Source of the DNA: a virus
Length of the DNA: 61,732 bases
Virus record (IMG/VR): IMGVR_UViG_3300005466_000003
Coordinates: 1-61,732 of that record
Direction: 5' to 3' (one strand)
Shown piece by piece: positions 15,745 through 22,997 of this stretch (position 1 is the first letter of the stretch; each line of letters starts with the position of its first letter). Made by a program: the position numbers and the translations under genes. The notes under the pieces are model-generated. The model did no database searches, was not told where the DNA came from, and worked only from the letters and a program-made list of their open reading frames with translations.

Positions 15745-16572
15745 TGCTGCCTCCTTCGTCTCGGTGTCAATGCCGGCCCAGGCGTGCCGGGCGGCGGGGA
15801 GATGAATGCGATACTGGACTTCGAGGAGGCGGGCGGTCTCGGGAAGGAGCGAGCCTTCCTCGGCGGCCCGCTGCGCTTTCAGGATGCCGGCGCCAGGGGT
15901 CGCGCCGTCGTAGACCGCGCTCACCTCGGAGAGCCGTGCGCCGTGGATCGTGGCGGTAGCGCGAACCATCTTCGCGCCTTCCTTCTCGCTCTCGGGATAG
16001 AGCATCCCCGGATAGTGGGCGCAGGTGCGGCTCATCACGTCGTTGCCGCACATATCGCAGACGTAGCGGCCCTCTTCGCCGAGGTAGAAGCCGACCGAGA
16101 CATCACGAACGGTCCCAGCCCGCATCTTGTTCACAAACGCCTGCGTCTCGGTATCGGACGGCACCGAGTAGAAGTCGCCCACCGTGCGCTGCACGCCGTT
16201 TCCGCCTGAACCGACATAGCGACCACGGAGGGAATAGCCGAGGTTCGAGGCGAGGCGGAAGGTGTTGTGGCTGTCCTGCAGGCTGCGGCCGGTGTTCAGG
16301 TCCTCCGCGAAGTTCTGGAGGCTGGTCCGATGCATTCTGGTAAAAAACGAGTCCAAGGCATTTGTAGAAACCGCAGCGGAGAAGAAGGTGGGCGGGAACT
16401 CGTCGAAGATAGCCGGATCGGACGCCTGGGCGCGGGCAATAGCGAGCAGCTCATCGTCGGAAGAAGCAGCCTGGGCTCGCTCCTCGACCGGCATGACTCG
16501 CGCCGGGAAGGCGAAAGCGTGGCCCTGTGGCTCGGTGGTGGAACCCGGTTCGCTGATCTCGTCTTCCGGCAT
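15244..16572 (-). CDS. Prohead protease with fused scaffold domain
   Basis: A 442-residue protein from ATG 16572, chosen because GGAGGGG precedes it; a longer frame to 16656 lacks a ribosome site. Residues about 60-230 look like a U35-type prohead serine protease: SHNTFRLASN with His102 and DVSVGFYLG with Ser159 are the likely catalytic pair, and ARLSEVSAVYDGATPGAGI is the family's closing strand. A Cys-rich insert (CDMCGN...CAHYPG) probably binds zinc. Residues 277-442 form a helical, Glu/Lys-rich scaffold. The protease would mature the capsid and digest the scaffold. Note the internal start entry. Confidence 0.86.
   Translation of the reverse strand: MPEDEISEPGSTTEPQGHAFAFPARVMPVEERAQAASSDDELLAIARAQASDPAIFDEFPPTFFSAAVSTNALDSFFTRMHRTSLQNFAEDLNTGRSLQDSHNTFRLASNLGYSLRGRYVGSGGNGVQRTVGDFYSVPSDTETQAFVNKMRAGTVRDVSVGFYLGEEGRYVCDMCGNDVMSRTCAHYPGMLYPESEKEGAKMVRATATIHGARLSEVSAVYDGATPGAGILKAQRAAEEGSLLPETARLLEVQYRIHLPAARHAWAGIDTETKEAAMPNKQTAPGGDGTFSEEQIRSTLQEAKWTLGSDLLVSLRELADAAHQAAAHEKRANEAEKERDTHKAEAERLAPLADMGRVYKADLIEETITECVRAFGNAYPVETERKLLEAAEIEQIKAKRDFNRTLAAQSLTGGRATTDPDRDPDSSTRRDGVPAIPNAAYQA
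15750..15756 (-). promoter_or_regulatory. Strong internal ribosome-binding site for scaffold
   Basis: On the minus strand the bases read AAGGAGG, fully complementary to the 16S anti-Shine-Dalgarno core, 5 nt before an in-frame ATG at 15744. It lies within the protease coding region, where such a match would not be kept by chance easily, and defines the nested scaffold gene. Confidence 0.82.
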
Positions 16573-16734
16573 CGCCAGAGCCCCTCCGGGCAGGTACGCA
16601 AAAAGCGCCCTCGCGGACGCTGCTCGGAGGCAGTCTGTCGTCCGAAGGGCGCTCATGGCGCTCTGGCGCTATTCAGTTGTGCAGAAATCTATCTATCGAG
16701 GATTATAACACCGGTTGCGGTTGGTTGCAACCTA

Positions 16735-17205
16735 TCAGCGCGTGCCCGCTGTTCCAGTGACAGTGATATAAGCGCTGTGCCCTGCCGCCTGGCACTCCTT
16801 GACGAACTGCACGAGCGCGGCGTTGTCCTCGTTCTGGACTCTCAAGCAGCCGTGAGTCGGAACCCACCCCTGGTGCAGCGCGTAGGGGTCAGAGAGACCC
16901 GTTCCGCCGCCGTGAATGCCGATCCCTGACCGCCCGCCCTTGTGCATCGGCCCGTCATGCGATAAGTCGAACAGCGGCGTGAACCACTCCCCATAGGCCG
17001 GCGCGTGAACGTGCGAGGGTGATCCGAGCAGATATTCGCCGCGTGGACACCAGCCCCACCGGAGGAACCAGCGGCGCACGGTGTCGTTTCGCATCTCGAA
17101 CTCAAGCAGGACGACATTCTGGGCCTGCTGTCGTTTGCGCCAGAGCACGGCCTTATTCGTCTCGTCATTGAAGAGGAGGTGCAGATCGTCGGGACCCAGG
17201 ATCAT
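16735..17205 (-). CDS. L,D-transpeptidase (YkuD-type) domain protein
   Basis: A 156-residue protein whose core is a YkuD L,D-transpeptidase. The signature is GIHGGG, then after about 20 residues THGCLRVQNED, giving the conserved first His, the catalytic Cys and the following Arg. Such enzymes form or exchange 3-3 cross-links in peptidoglycan. There is no signal peptide or membrane helix, so it must reach the wall by lysis, by the virion, or not at all. ATG 17205 overlaps the previous stop as ATGA. It lies between the zinc-ribbon mini-genes and the prohead protease, so it may be a virion or late lysis-related enzyme (inference). Confidence 0.87.
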   Translation of the reverse strand: MILGPDDLHLLFNDETNKAVLWRKRQQAQNVVLLEFEMRNDTVRRWFLRWGWCPRGEYLLGSPSHVHAPAYGEWFTPLFDLSHDGPMHKGGRSGIGIHGGGTGLSDPYALHQGWVPTHGCLRVQNEDNAALVQFVKECQAAGHSAYITVTGTAGTR

Positions 17206-17393
17206 CCTTCCGCCTCGCTCAGGTAGTCCCAAAGGTTGATGAGGACGGTCTCACCCTTCTTGCGGATCTCCAGAATACCGGCCGAAGAGATGCGAAAGAG
17301 CAGCCGCCCGGTCTGGTCGCGCACATCCGTAAAGCGCAGGCCGCGCTCTCGCGGGGACCGCTCGCGGGTTTCTTCTCTTCGCTCATCGGCCAT
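17202..17393 (-). CDS. Small charged protein upstream of transpeptidase
   Basis: A 63-residue protein (start MADERREE, ATG 17393; a TTG 9 nt upstream is also possible) with a highly charged N-terminus and a short beta segment (GRLLFRISSAGILEIRKKGE). It overlaps the transpeptidase gene by 4 nt and so is translationally coupled to it. No known family. Confidence 0.65.
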   Translation of the reverse strand: MADERREETRERSPRERGLRFTDVRDQTGRLLFRISSAGILEIRKKGETVLINLWDYLSEAEG

Positions 17394-17408
17394 CGTCAGC
17401 AATGAAAA

Positions 17409-17630
17409 CTAGTCTCCTGCCCGGCGCTGTCCGCTTCCATGACACGGACAGCCACAACTCTCCAGGCACTCATTCGCGCAGGCAACCGTGCGATGCTCGA
17501 CCATCTGCGCCAACCCACAGCAGCGGGGCACCGCGCCGCCTTCCGCAACCTTGAGTCGCTGCCCGCAGGCGCAGGCGACAATCGTGACGAGGAGCGAGCC
17601 GCGCAGATCGTCGAGACAGATCATCCTCAC
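17409..17630 (-). CDS. Cys-rich mini-protein, zinc-ribbon-like
   Basis: A 73-residue protein with ten cysteines, including CACGQRLK and a C-terminal CGCPCHG. GTG 17630 is the likely start because it overlaps the preceding stop as GTGA, the rule in this gene chain. The Cys spacing suggests one or two zinc ribbons. Function unknown. Confidence 0.6.
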   Translation of the reverse strand: MRMICLDDLRGSLLVTIVACACGQRLKVAEGGAVPRCCGLAQMVEHRTVACANECLESCGCPCHGSGQRRAGD

Positions 17631-17803
17631 AACGGCTTCATCTCCCGGTTAGCGACCGGCTCACAAACGTAAGCCGGAACCTTCTGACCGCCCATCAATA
17701 ATGCTGCGCGGTCGTAGCCAATCGAAGCTGTGAGATAGTGAAGGTGTTTAACTTCGATGAGCGTTAGCACCCGATTCCAACAGCAGGCGTATGTCTCATT
17801 CAC
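17627..17803 (-). CDS. Mini-protein sharing C-terminus with upstream gene
   Basis: A 58-residue frame from GTG 17803, overlapping the upstream stop as GTGA and the downstream GTG likewise. Its last 11 residues (EPVANREMKPL) nearly equal those of the upstream gene (EPVGNREVKPL), and the DNA is also similar there, so the end was copied by a local duplication. It has no intact CxxC pair. It is too short to assign. Confidence 0.58.
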   Translation of the reverse strand: MNETYACCWNRVLTLIEVKHLHYLTASIGYDRAALLMGGQKVPAYVCEPVANREMKPL

Positions 17804-17979
17804 AGCGGCTTCACTTCCCGGTTCCCGACCGGCTCCTGCAGACGCGGATCAACCGGCTTCTCCTCGCGGGAGATACGCCCGACGCTCATCATCCCGCCGC
17901 ACGCGGGGCACTGCATCGTCGGCACCTGTCGCCATTTGTAGCACGTGGAACACCATCGCCATTTGAGCTTCTCGCTCAT
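17800..17979 (-). CDS. Zinc-ribbon mini-protein
   Basis: A 59-residue protein, ATG 17979. It holds CSTCYKWR followed 11 residues later by CPACGG, a rubredoxin-type zinc ribbon. It overlaps both neighbours by 4 nt. It may bind nucleic acid or another phage protein; no family named. Confidence 0.7.
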   Translation of the reverse strand: MSEKLKWRWCSTCYKWRQVPTMQCPACGGMMSVGRISREEKPVDPRLQEPVGNREVKPL

Positions 17980-18122
17980 CGCTTCACCTTTTGCCGCTCC
18001 GTGAGCTTCCTCTCGTCCACGAGCGCTCCTCCGCACACCGGGCAGGCTTCATCCTCCAGCGCTTTTAGCCGCCGCGAGCAGTCCGCGCAGATCCGCCAGA
18101 CGTAGTGGCAGATGGCGCTCAC
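17976..18122 (-). CDS. Zinc-ribbon mini-protein (48 aa)
   Basis: Starts at GTG 18122 overlapping the preceding stop as GTGA. Contains ICADCSRR and then CPVCGGALV, one complete zinc ribbon, with a basic C-terminus. It would be missed by length filters, but the coupling with both neighbours supports it. Confidence 0.65.
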   Translation of the reverse strand: MSAICHYVWRICADCSRRLKALEDEACPVCGGALVDERKLTERQKVKR

Positions 18123-18331
18123 TCCACGACCTCCTCGACTCTCGCCTTGCCAATCTGCAGCGGTCGTCTGCACTGTGGGCACTTCCGCAGTTCCGGTTCC
18201 GGCTCCACCTTGCCGAACTCGCTTCCCGAGAGCGACATGCGGCCGTGAGTATCCACGATGATCCAGGCGCTGCCGTTCCACGCGCAACGACAGCCGCAGT
18301 GCGGGCATTTGTGCTCTTTGGGTACGGTCAT
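18119..18331 (-). CDS. Double CxxC zinc-ribbon protein
   Basis: A 70-residue protein with CPHCGCRC near the N-terminus and CPQCRRPL near the C-terminus, which together make a split zinc ribbon. The middle (WIIVDTHGRMSLSGSEFG) is a short beta segment. Overlaps neighbours by 4 nt on both sides. Confidence 0.72.
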   Translation of the reverse strand: MTVPKEHKCPHCGCRCAWNGSAWIIVDTHGRMSLSGSEFGKVEPEPELRKCPQCRRPLQIGKARVEEVVE

Positions 18332-18543
18332 CGCTTCCTCTTCACCCTTTCGGTGTTAGGTGTTCGGTGTTGGATGTTCGGTGTCGTCGCTTCCTCGGAG
18401 AATGGGATAATATCCAGGTCAGCTTGAGCCCTCCCGCTGCCGGAACAGGCGTCGCAGTCAGTGAGGCCGGGGAGACCAGGGATCGGGCGACGACCGCGGC
18501 CACCGCACACCGGACAGGAACGAAGCAGCATCGGCGGTGTCAT
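18328..18543 (-). CDS. DnaJ-type zinc finger mini-protein
   Basis: A 71-residue protein, ATG 18543 overlapping the upstream stop. It carries CPVCGGRG and CDACSGSG, the paired CxxCxGxG units of the DnaJ central zinc domain. Its last 18 codons are made from a degenerate tandem repeat (see 18352), which gives the odd ending TPNIQHRTPNTE. A stray repeat may have replaced the original C-terminus. Confidence 0.72.
   Translation of the reverse strand: MTPPMLLRSCPVCGGRGRRPIPGLPGLTDCDACSGSGRAQADLDIIPFSEEATTPNIQHRTPNTERVKRKR
18352..18384. repeat. Degenerate tandem repeat inside coding tail
   Basis: Units such as GGTGTTAGG, TGTTCGGTGTT and GGATGTTCGGTGT follow one another on the plus strand. Read on the minus strand they encode TPNIQHRTPNTE. 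I recall comparable repeats as common intergenic elements in some Planctomycetota and Verrucomicrobiota genomes, but I cannot confirm this here. Confidence 0.5.
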
Positions 18544-18800
18544 GGGCGCTCTTTCATGATGAAGTCCTTGATGATCTTCTGGCATTGAGCCGTCACTTCC
18601 GGGTCACCGAGCGGCTCCTGGTGCTTTAACCACTCTTCCAGATACGCGACCCGGCTCTCGATCTGCTGCTGCCACGGCGTGAGCGGCTCCTCGACAACCT
18701 CGATAATCCCGGTCTCCGAACAAGCCTCGCAGGCTTCAACCTCACCGAGCCAGCGGAGCTGCTTCCCGGTTCCGTCGCATTGCTTGCACGGTTTCGTCAT
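18540..18800 (-). CDS. DnaJ-type zinc finger protein with helical tail
   Basis: An 86-residue protein starting at ATG 18800 whose A is shared with the preceding stop (TGATG). CKQCDGTG and CEACSETG form a DnaJ-like zinc pair; the rest is an amphipathic helix (QQIESRVAYLEEWLKHQEPL). The longer open frame upstream has no start signal and covers other genes. Confidence 0.72.
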   Translation of the reverse strand: MTKPCKQCDGTGKQLRWLGEVEACEACSETGIIEVVEEPLTPWQQQIESRVAYLEEWLKHQEPLGDPEVTAQCQKIIKDFIMKERP

Positions 18801-18886
18801 CACCAGAACCTCGTCCAGCGCAGCCCGACGACCACCAACACCACCAGCACGGCCGCCGCAACCGCCAGCGGCCACAGTTCCCTCAT
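18800..18886 (-). CDS. 28-residue single-pass membrane peptide
   Basis: ATG 18886 overlaps the upstream stop as ATGA, and the stop overlaps the next ATG as TGATG. After MRELWP the peptide is an uninterrupted run of about 18 Ala, Val and Leu, then a basic-aromatic end (GLRWTRFW). It is a transmembrane mini-protein, possibly a holin-like or lysis-timing peptide. The double overlap is the main support. Confidence 0.6.
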   Translation of the reverse strand: MRELWPLAVAAAVLVVLVVVGLRWTRFW

Positions 18887-19047
18887 CCCCGGCTTTCTTC
18901 CATCCGGCCGGTGCTCTCCAGCGTGTAGCGCGGATCTTCCCAGACACCCTGTGACCGCGCTCGCGACCAGTGCCGCTGCTTCTGCACGACGCCAGCAGCT
19001 TCAAGCTGTCGTCTCACCTCGGCGGCGAACCGCTCCTCATCGCTCAT
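18883..19047 (-). CDS. Small charged helical protein
   Basis: A 54-residue protein (MSDEERFAAEVRRQLEAAGV...). ATG 19047 overlaps the upstream stop. The amphipathic N-terminal helix and basic middle suggest a small nucleic-acid or protein binder. No family recognised. Confidence 0.65.
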   Translation of the reverse strand: MSDEERFAAEVRRQLEAAGVVQKQRHWSRARSQGVWEDPRYTLESTGRMEESRG

Positions 19048-19196
19048 TCCGCTTTCTCTCCCCACTTCCACACCTTCACGTCCACGGAGCAGGAAAGCCG
19101 GTGCTTCTCGCAGTACTCCATCAGCTCCTCAATCCTGGCGTCAATGGCTTCTTCGATCATATCCGCCAGCTTGTCTTTCGCCTTACTGCGCCTCAC
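19044..19196 (-). CDS. Small helical protein (50 aa)
   Basis: Starts at GTG 19196, overlapping the upstream stop as GTGA, and its stop overlaps the next ATG. The sequence (KDKLADMIEEAIDARIEELM...) is one long acidic helix followed by a short beta end (SCSVDVKVWKWG). Supported by coupling and coding-like composition. Function unknown. Confidence 0.62.
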   Translation of the reverse strand: MRRSKAKDKLADMIEEAIDARIEELMEYCEKHRLSCSVDVKVWKWGEKAE

Positions 19197-19498
19197 GGCA
19201 CCATCCCCAATTCCCGCCAAAGCCCGCAGTTGCAGTCGTTCGCGTGATCGTGAATGCAGCCAGCGAGGTGGCAGCCAAAGGAGAGCGCCACGTCTGCCAT
19301 GCGCTTCTTCTCGTTACGCTCGGCGACGATATCCTGCTCCAAAGAGGCAATCCGTGCCCGCAGCCCGCGCACTTCTGCCTGCCAGTTCCGACGCTCGTGC
19401 AGCCACGTTTCGCCTCGGGGTAGTGCTTCCTCAGGATGCAGTCCCCATTCCGCGCAGAGCCGAGCCAGTTCTTCATCCGGCGCAATGCACTCTTTCAC
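19193..19498 (-). CDS. Coiled-coil protein with Cys/His tail
   Basis: A 101-residue protein from GTG 19498, overlapping the upstream stop. The centre is a coiled coil (WQAEVRGLRARIASLEQDIV...). The C-terminus has GCHLAGCIHDHANDCNCG, a Cys/His cluster that could hold zinc. No known family. Confidence 0.68.
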   Translation of the reverse strand: MKECIAPDEELARLCAEWGLHPEEALPRGETWLHERRNWQAEVRGLRARIASLEQDIVAERNEKKRMADVALSFGCHLAGCIHDHANDCNCGLWRELGMVP

Positions 19499-19833
19499 GG
19501 CTCCTCCTCCCGCTTCAGCTTCCCGCTCCCACCGCACACGCTGCACTGAACGAACATCAGGCAGTGCAGGAAGGAACCCGCACCCTCACAGCAGGGACAG
19601 GGCATCACTCCTTCGGCGCTCTCCTGCGCGGAAAGCGAGGCGGCCAGCTCGTTGATCCGGTCGAAGGTATAGAGGAGCGCCGCTCTCGCGCCTTCCGTGC
19701 GGGCTTTGAGCAAGCTCTCGGAGACGATCCCTGCTCGGCGCACCAGCTCGTAGGGAACCACCTGCCCGGTGTGGCGGTTGACATAGCCGCCGCGATATTC
19801 GTCATACTTCCAGTCGTAGACACTACGGCTCAT
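19495..19833 (-). CDS. DnaJ-type zinc finger protein (112 aa)
   Basis: ATG 19833 overlaps the upstream stop. The N-terminus is a basic YDWKYDEYRGGYVNRHTG segment, then a helix. The C-terminal half has CPCCEGAGS and CSVCGGSG, another DnaJ-like CxxCxGxG pair. It is the largest of the mini-gene chain between portal and transpeptidase. Confidence 0.74.
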   Translation of the reverse strand: MSRSVYDWKYDEYRGGYVNRHTGQVVPYELVRRAGIVSESLLKARTEGARAALLYTFDRINELAASLSAQESAEGVMPCPCCEGAGSFLHCLMFVQCSVCGGSGKLKREEEP

Positions 19834-20042
19834 CCCACCTGTATTCCCCGGCTAATTACCCGGTCAGCAGCAGCCCGCCGTCTTTGCCACTCCGCTTCGC
19901 AGCGAGGGCAGAGCGGCAGGGTCGGGTCCTGATCCTTCTCTCGGGTCATCGCGTCGCCGCGCTCGTAGCGGTCGCAGAAGGTCCGCGATCCGGTGACACC
20001 ATGACCGCGAATGTCGCTCTCGAACAGGCAGCGATAGCTCAT
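19830..20042 (-). CDS. Small zinc-binding protein after portal
   Basis: A 70-residue protein, ATG 20042 overlapping the portal stop as ATGA. It holds one CPRCEAEW motif and an upstream CDRYE. It is the first member of the mini-gene chain. Unknown role. Confidence 0.66.
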   Translation of the reverse strand: MSYRCLFESDIRGHGVTGSRTFCDRYERGDAMTREKDQDPTLPLCPRCEAEWQRRRAAADRVISRGIQVG

Positions 20043-21628
20043 TCGTGCTTCCCGTTCCCATTTCCGTTGGCAGCAAAGAGCGGGCGGCTTCCGAGCCGGT
20101 GCTCCTCTAGCGCCGACTTCAGTTCCTCCCAGTCACCGTTCCCCTTTTCCTCCGGCTCCTCCAGCCACCGATCTACCAGAGCCAGCACCCGGTTCGAGCC
20201 CGGTTCCGCCTGCACCGCCTCCGGGTTCGTCGCACCACCACCGCCACCACCTTGAATACCAGCGGTCGGGATGCGGGGCGCTTCCTGATCGGCCTTCTCG
20301 CGATCAAGCGCCATAGTCGCCGCTTCGTCTTGACTCACGTAACCGAGCGCGTACGCCAGCGCTGCGTTCTGAAGTCGCAGCTTGGCAACTTGGGTATCGC
20401 GTAACATTTCCGCCGCCCGGTTTTCAGAGAAGCGCCACTCAACCGTAGCCTGGATACCCTGCGCTCGGAGGCCCAACTCCATCAGGTATTCCAGCAGTCC
20501 TTCTGCCAAATGCTGGACTGCCTTGATTCCTTGGATGTGAAATTCGTACACTCTGTTGGCGTGAGTTTCCGAGCCCTGCTCTGCCAGTCCCATTAGCAAG
20601 TTTGTGCTCTTGATCCCCCGCACGCACATCCTTTCGAGCATGTTAATCAGCCCGTCTACTGCGCCAAGGCTGGAGGAGTCGACGGTGCCCACAGGGGAAC
20701 CAAACGAGGTGGCGCTTGTATGGATGTAACAATCATCCGGTTCGAGAACTTTGTAAGCGTCACCAACGCCACGTGCTACGTCATCGAGCCAGGCCCGCAG
20801 CTTGTCGGAGTCGCCCATCAGATCGGCAGGCGCGGTTTTGAGGAGCTGCTCCAGGTCGAGGATGATCTCCAGGCGCGGCCAGCCCTGCTGCTGTACTACC
20901 CGTCGCAGATCGTGGAGCATCCCCAGGGTGAAGATCGTCACATGGAGAGCGGGTGAGGCGAGAGCGCGGCCGTAGGGTGAGCCGGGCAGCGGGTCAATCG
21001 GCACGTAGCGCACGGTCGGCTTATCAATCCGCACCTGCTCCGATCCCTGCCACTGGTACGGGACCCAGACTGCGCCCCGATCGGGATCAATCTCGCGGCG
21101 GAACTGGAGCCAGCGAGCATCGGGCGTCGCCAGGTCTATCGGCATCCGGCCCGCCTTGTCGAGGACGATCTCCGCGAAGAACCCGCCGCGCATCCAGGCG
21201 TTGATATACATCCTTGCGATCACCACGTCAATCGAGCCGTAGAGGTCGCCGAGAACCGTCAGGAACGCGTCTAGGGCGGCCTGGGCGCGGGTATTCACCT
21301 TCGTCGTGCCGGGCGTGTAGGCTTTCACGTCGAAGCCGGGGTTGCAAAAGCGGTTGAACTGCCAGAGCGCGAGGCTGATCTCGGGCGAAAGGTCGGCCAA
21401 AAGCTCCAAGAGCCGCGCTGGCGGCATCTTGTCGAGCGTGTTGGCGTCCAGCTTCCCGGTGCGCCAGGTGCTCTCGCTGTCGGGCGGCGCGAGGTAGGTG
21501 AGCCCGGCCAGGACGCCCGCGAGCGGATCATCCTGGGTGACGCGCAGGCGCTGGCCGTAGAGGGCCGAGGGCGGCCGGTGCGGAGCGCGGGCGGCGCGAG
21601 CTTTGCGGTTGTAGGTGACCGTTGGCAT
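20039..21628 (-). CDS. Portal protein
   Basis: A 529-residue protein directly after the large terminase gene. Its content fits phage portals of the DUF935 / SPP1-like group: ISLALWQFNRFCNPGFDV, WMRGGFFAEIVLDKAGR, a stretch VRYVPIDPLPGSPYGRAL, and a long helix with LINMLERMCVRGIKSTNLLM. It forms the dodecameric ring through which DNA enters. The last 100 residues are Gly-, Asn- and Glu-rich and probably disordered. It ends in a 4-nt overlap with the zinc mini-gene chain, not with a protease or minor head gene as is usual. Confidence 0.9.
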   Translation of the reverse strand: MPTVTYNRKARAARAPHRPPSALYGQRLRVTQDDPLAGVLAGLTYLAPPDSESTWRTGKLDANTLDKMPPARLLELLADLSPEISLALWQFNRFCNPGFDVKAYTPGTTKVNTRAQAALDAFLTVLGDLYGSIDVVIARMYINAWMRGGFFAEIVLDKAGRMPIDLATPDARWLQFRREIDPDRGAVWVPYQWQGSEQVRIDKPTVRYVPIDPLPGSPYGRALASPALHVTIFTLGMLHDLRRVVQQQGWPRLEIILDLEQLLKTAPADLMGDSDKLRAWLDDVARGVGDAYKVLEPDDCYIHTSATSFGSPVGTVDSSSLGAVDGLINMLERMCVRGIKSTNLLMGLAEQGSETHANRVYEFHIQGIKAVQHLAEGLLEYLMELGLRAQGIQATVEWRFSENRAAEMLRDTQVAKLRLQNAALAYALGYVSQDEAATMALDREKADQEAPRIPTAGIQGGGGGGATNPEAVQAEPGSNRVLALVDRWLEEPEEKGNGDWEELKSALEEHRLGSRPLFAANGNGNGKHE

Positions 21629-21629
21629 A

Positions 21630-22997
21630 TTACGCTCCTGGGTTGGCCCACTTACTTTTGGCGCCCATCGTCAGCACCATGCCTTCGAGCGGGTTGGGTG
21701 GCTCCTCGTCGAGGTTGAATAGCTCGGTCATTCCCCACACTAGCGCGTCGAGGCGGTCTGGCGACTTCTCGCCCGGCACCCACCCGCAGAGCTGATCCTC
21801 CAGCGCCGCGAACATCCCGACGTGATGGACCTTCCCTTGCTCGTAGAGCGAGACCACCGGCTCGGCGCGGGCCACCTTGTTCCGGCTGGCGTGGACCCCT
21901 TTGAAGGCGATGCCCGGCTTCACGGTGCGCAGCGTGTTCTCAATCAGGTCGCCGCCTTGATTCTTCTCGCCGACGATCAGGTTGGCGCGGTGGCGGCTGT
22001 AAGCGGCCACCACCTCCCGCGACCAGTTGAGCGGGCTCTCCGACAGGCTGCGGTCGTCCAGCACATAGCCGTGCCCGTCGGTCCCTTTGCCGCAGACGAT
22101 GATGCCCGTCTCTGCCGCGTTCTCTCCCTCGGATACAGCCGGGTCAACCGCGACCACCACTCGGACCATCTGTGGCGTCTCGTGGGTTCGGTACTGCTCG
22201 AGGAGATCGCGGGTCCAGAGCGCCCCTTCAACGTCCTCCAGAAGTTCTCCAGCCAACTCCTGACGCCCAAGGCGAGTATCGGCGTAAAGAGCACGCAGCC
22301 GATCGAGATAGGTGGCCGGCAGGTTCTCCGCGTTCTCGAAACTATGACCGCGAGTGACGGCGCATGACGGATCAGAGAGCAGTCGGCGCAAGAGCGGCAG
22401 CGGGCGCGGCGTCGTGGTCGCCACCGCCTGGGGCTGCTCTCCCAACCGCAAGCCCATCTCCATGTTGTCCCACGCCTCGGTGAGATAACGCCATTTCGCA
22501 GGCTCATCGGACCAGCAAGCATGGTGCTGCGGGCCTCGGAGCTGGTCGGGACTATCGCCCGAATAGGTATGCGCTTCCGTGCCGTTCGGCCACACCAACA
22601 GCCGCATACTCGGATTGTAGATCGGCCGGAACCACGGCGGGCTGACCGCCAGGATGCCGCTCTCGCCGCGGATCATCACGTCGCGGACATCCGCTGCCGT
22701 CTGCCCGATCAAAGCGAACCGCGCTCCCGGCATCGCTTCCGCCTTGGCACGCACCCACTCGGCCGCGAGCCGTGTCTTGCCGAACCCACGCCCGGAGAGC
22801 ACCAGCCACACGCGCCAGTCACCGGGCGGCGCGAGCTGGTTCGGGCGGGCCCAGAGCGGCCAGTCCCACAGGATGCGTTCAGCGGTCGCCTCCGGTAGCT
22901 CCCGGATCATCGCTGTCCGCTCGTCGTCTGGCAGCGCGAGCAGCGAGTCGAGCAGCAAGTTCGGCTCGGGTATCGTGGATCTCGATAGCACCTCCAT
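21630..22997 (-). CDS. Terminase large subunit
   Basis: A 455-residue packaging motor from ATG 22997 (start MEVLSRSTIPEPN); the frame stays open to 23069. The ATPase half shows Walker A GRGFGKTR, the adenine/arginine region and HACWSDEPAKW as Walker B with its catalytic acid. The nuclease half begins with VVAVDPAVSEGEN, an RNase H-like first Asp. It overlaps the small terminase by 119 nt. It cuts concatemers and drives DNA into the prohead using ATP. The group resembles headful (pac) terminases but the packaging type is not decided by sequence alone. Confidence 0.92.
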   Translation of the reverse strand: MEVLSRSTIPEPNLLLDSLLALPDDERTAMIRELPEATAERILWDWPLWARPNQLAPPGDWRVWLVLSGRGFGKTRLAAEWVRAKAEAMPGARFALIGQTAADVRDVMIRGESGILAVSPPWFRPIYNPSMRLLVWPNGTEAHTYSGDSPDQLRGPQHHACWSDEPAKWRYLTEAWDNMEMGLRLGEQPQAVATTTPRPLPLLRRLLSDPSCAVTRGHSFENAENLPATYLDRLRALYADTRLGRQELAGELLEDVEGALWTRDLLEQYRTHETPQMVRVVVAVDPAVSEGENAAETGIIVCGKGTDGHGYVLDDRSLSESPLNWSREVVAAYSRHRANLIVGEKNQGGDLIENTLRTVKPGIAFKGVHASRNKVARAEPVVSLYEQGKVHHVGMFAALEDQLCGWVPGEKSPDRLDALVWGMTELFNLDEEPPNPLEGMVLTMGAKSKWANPGA

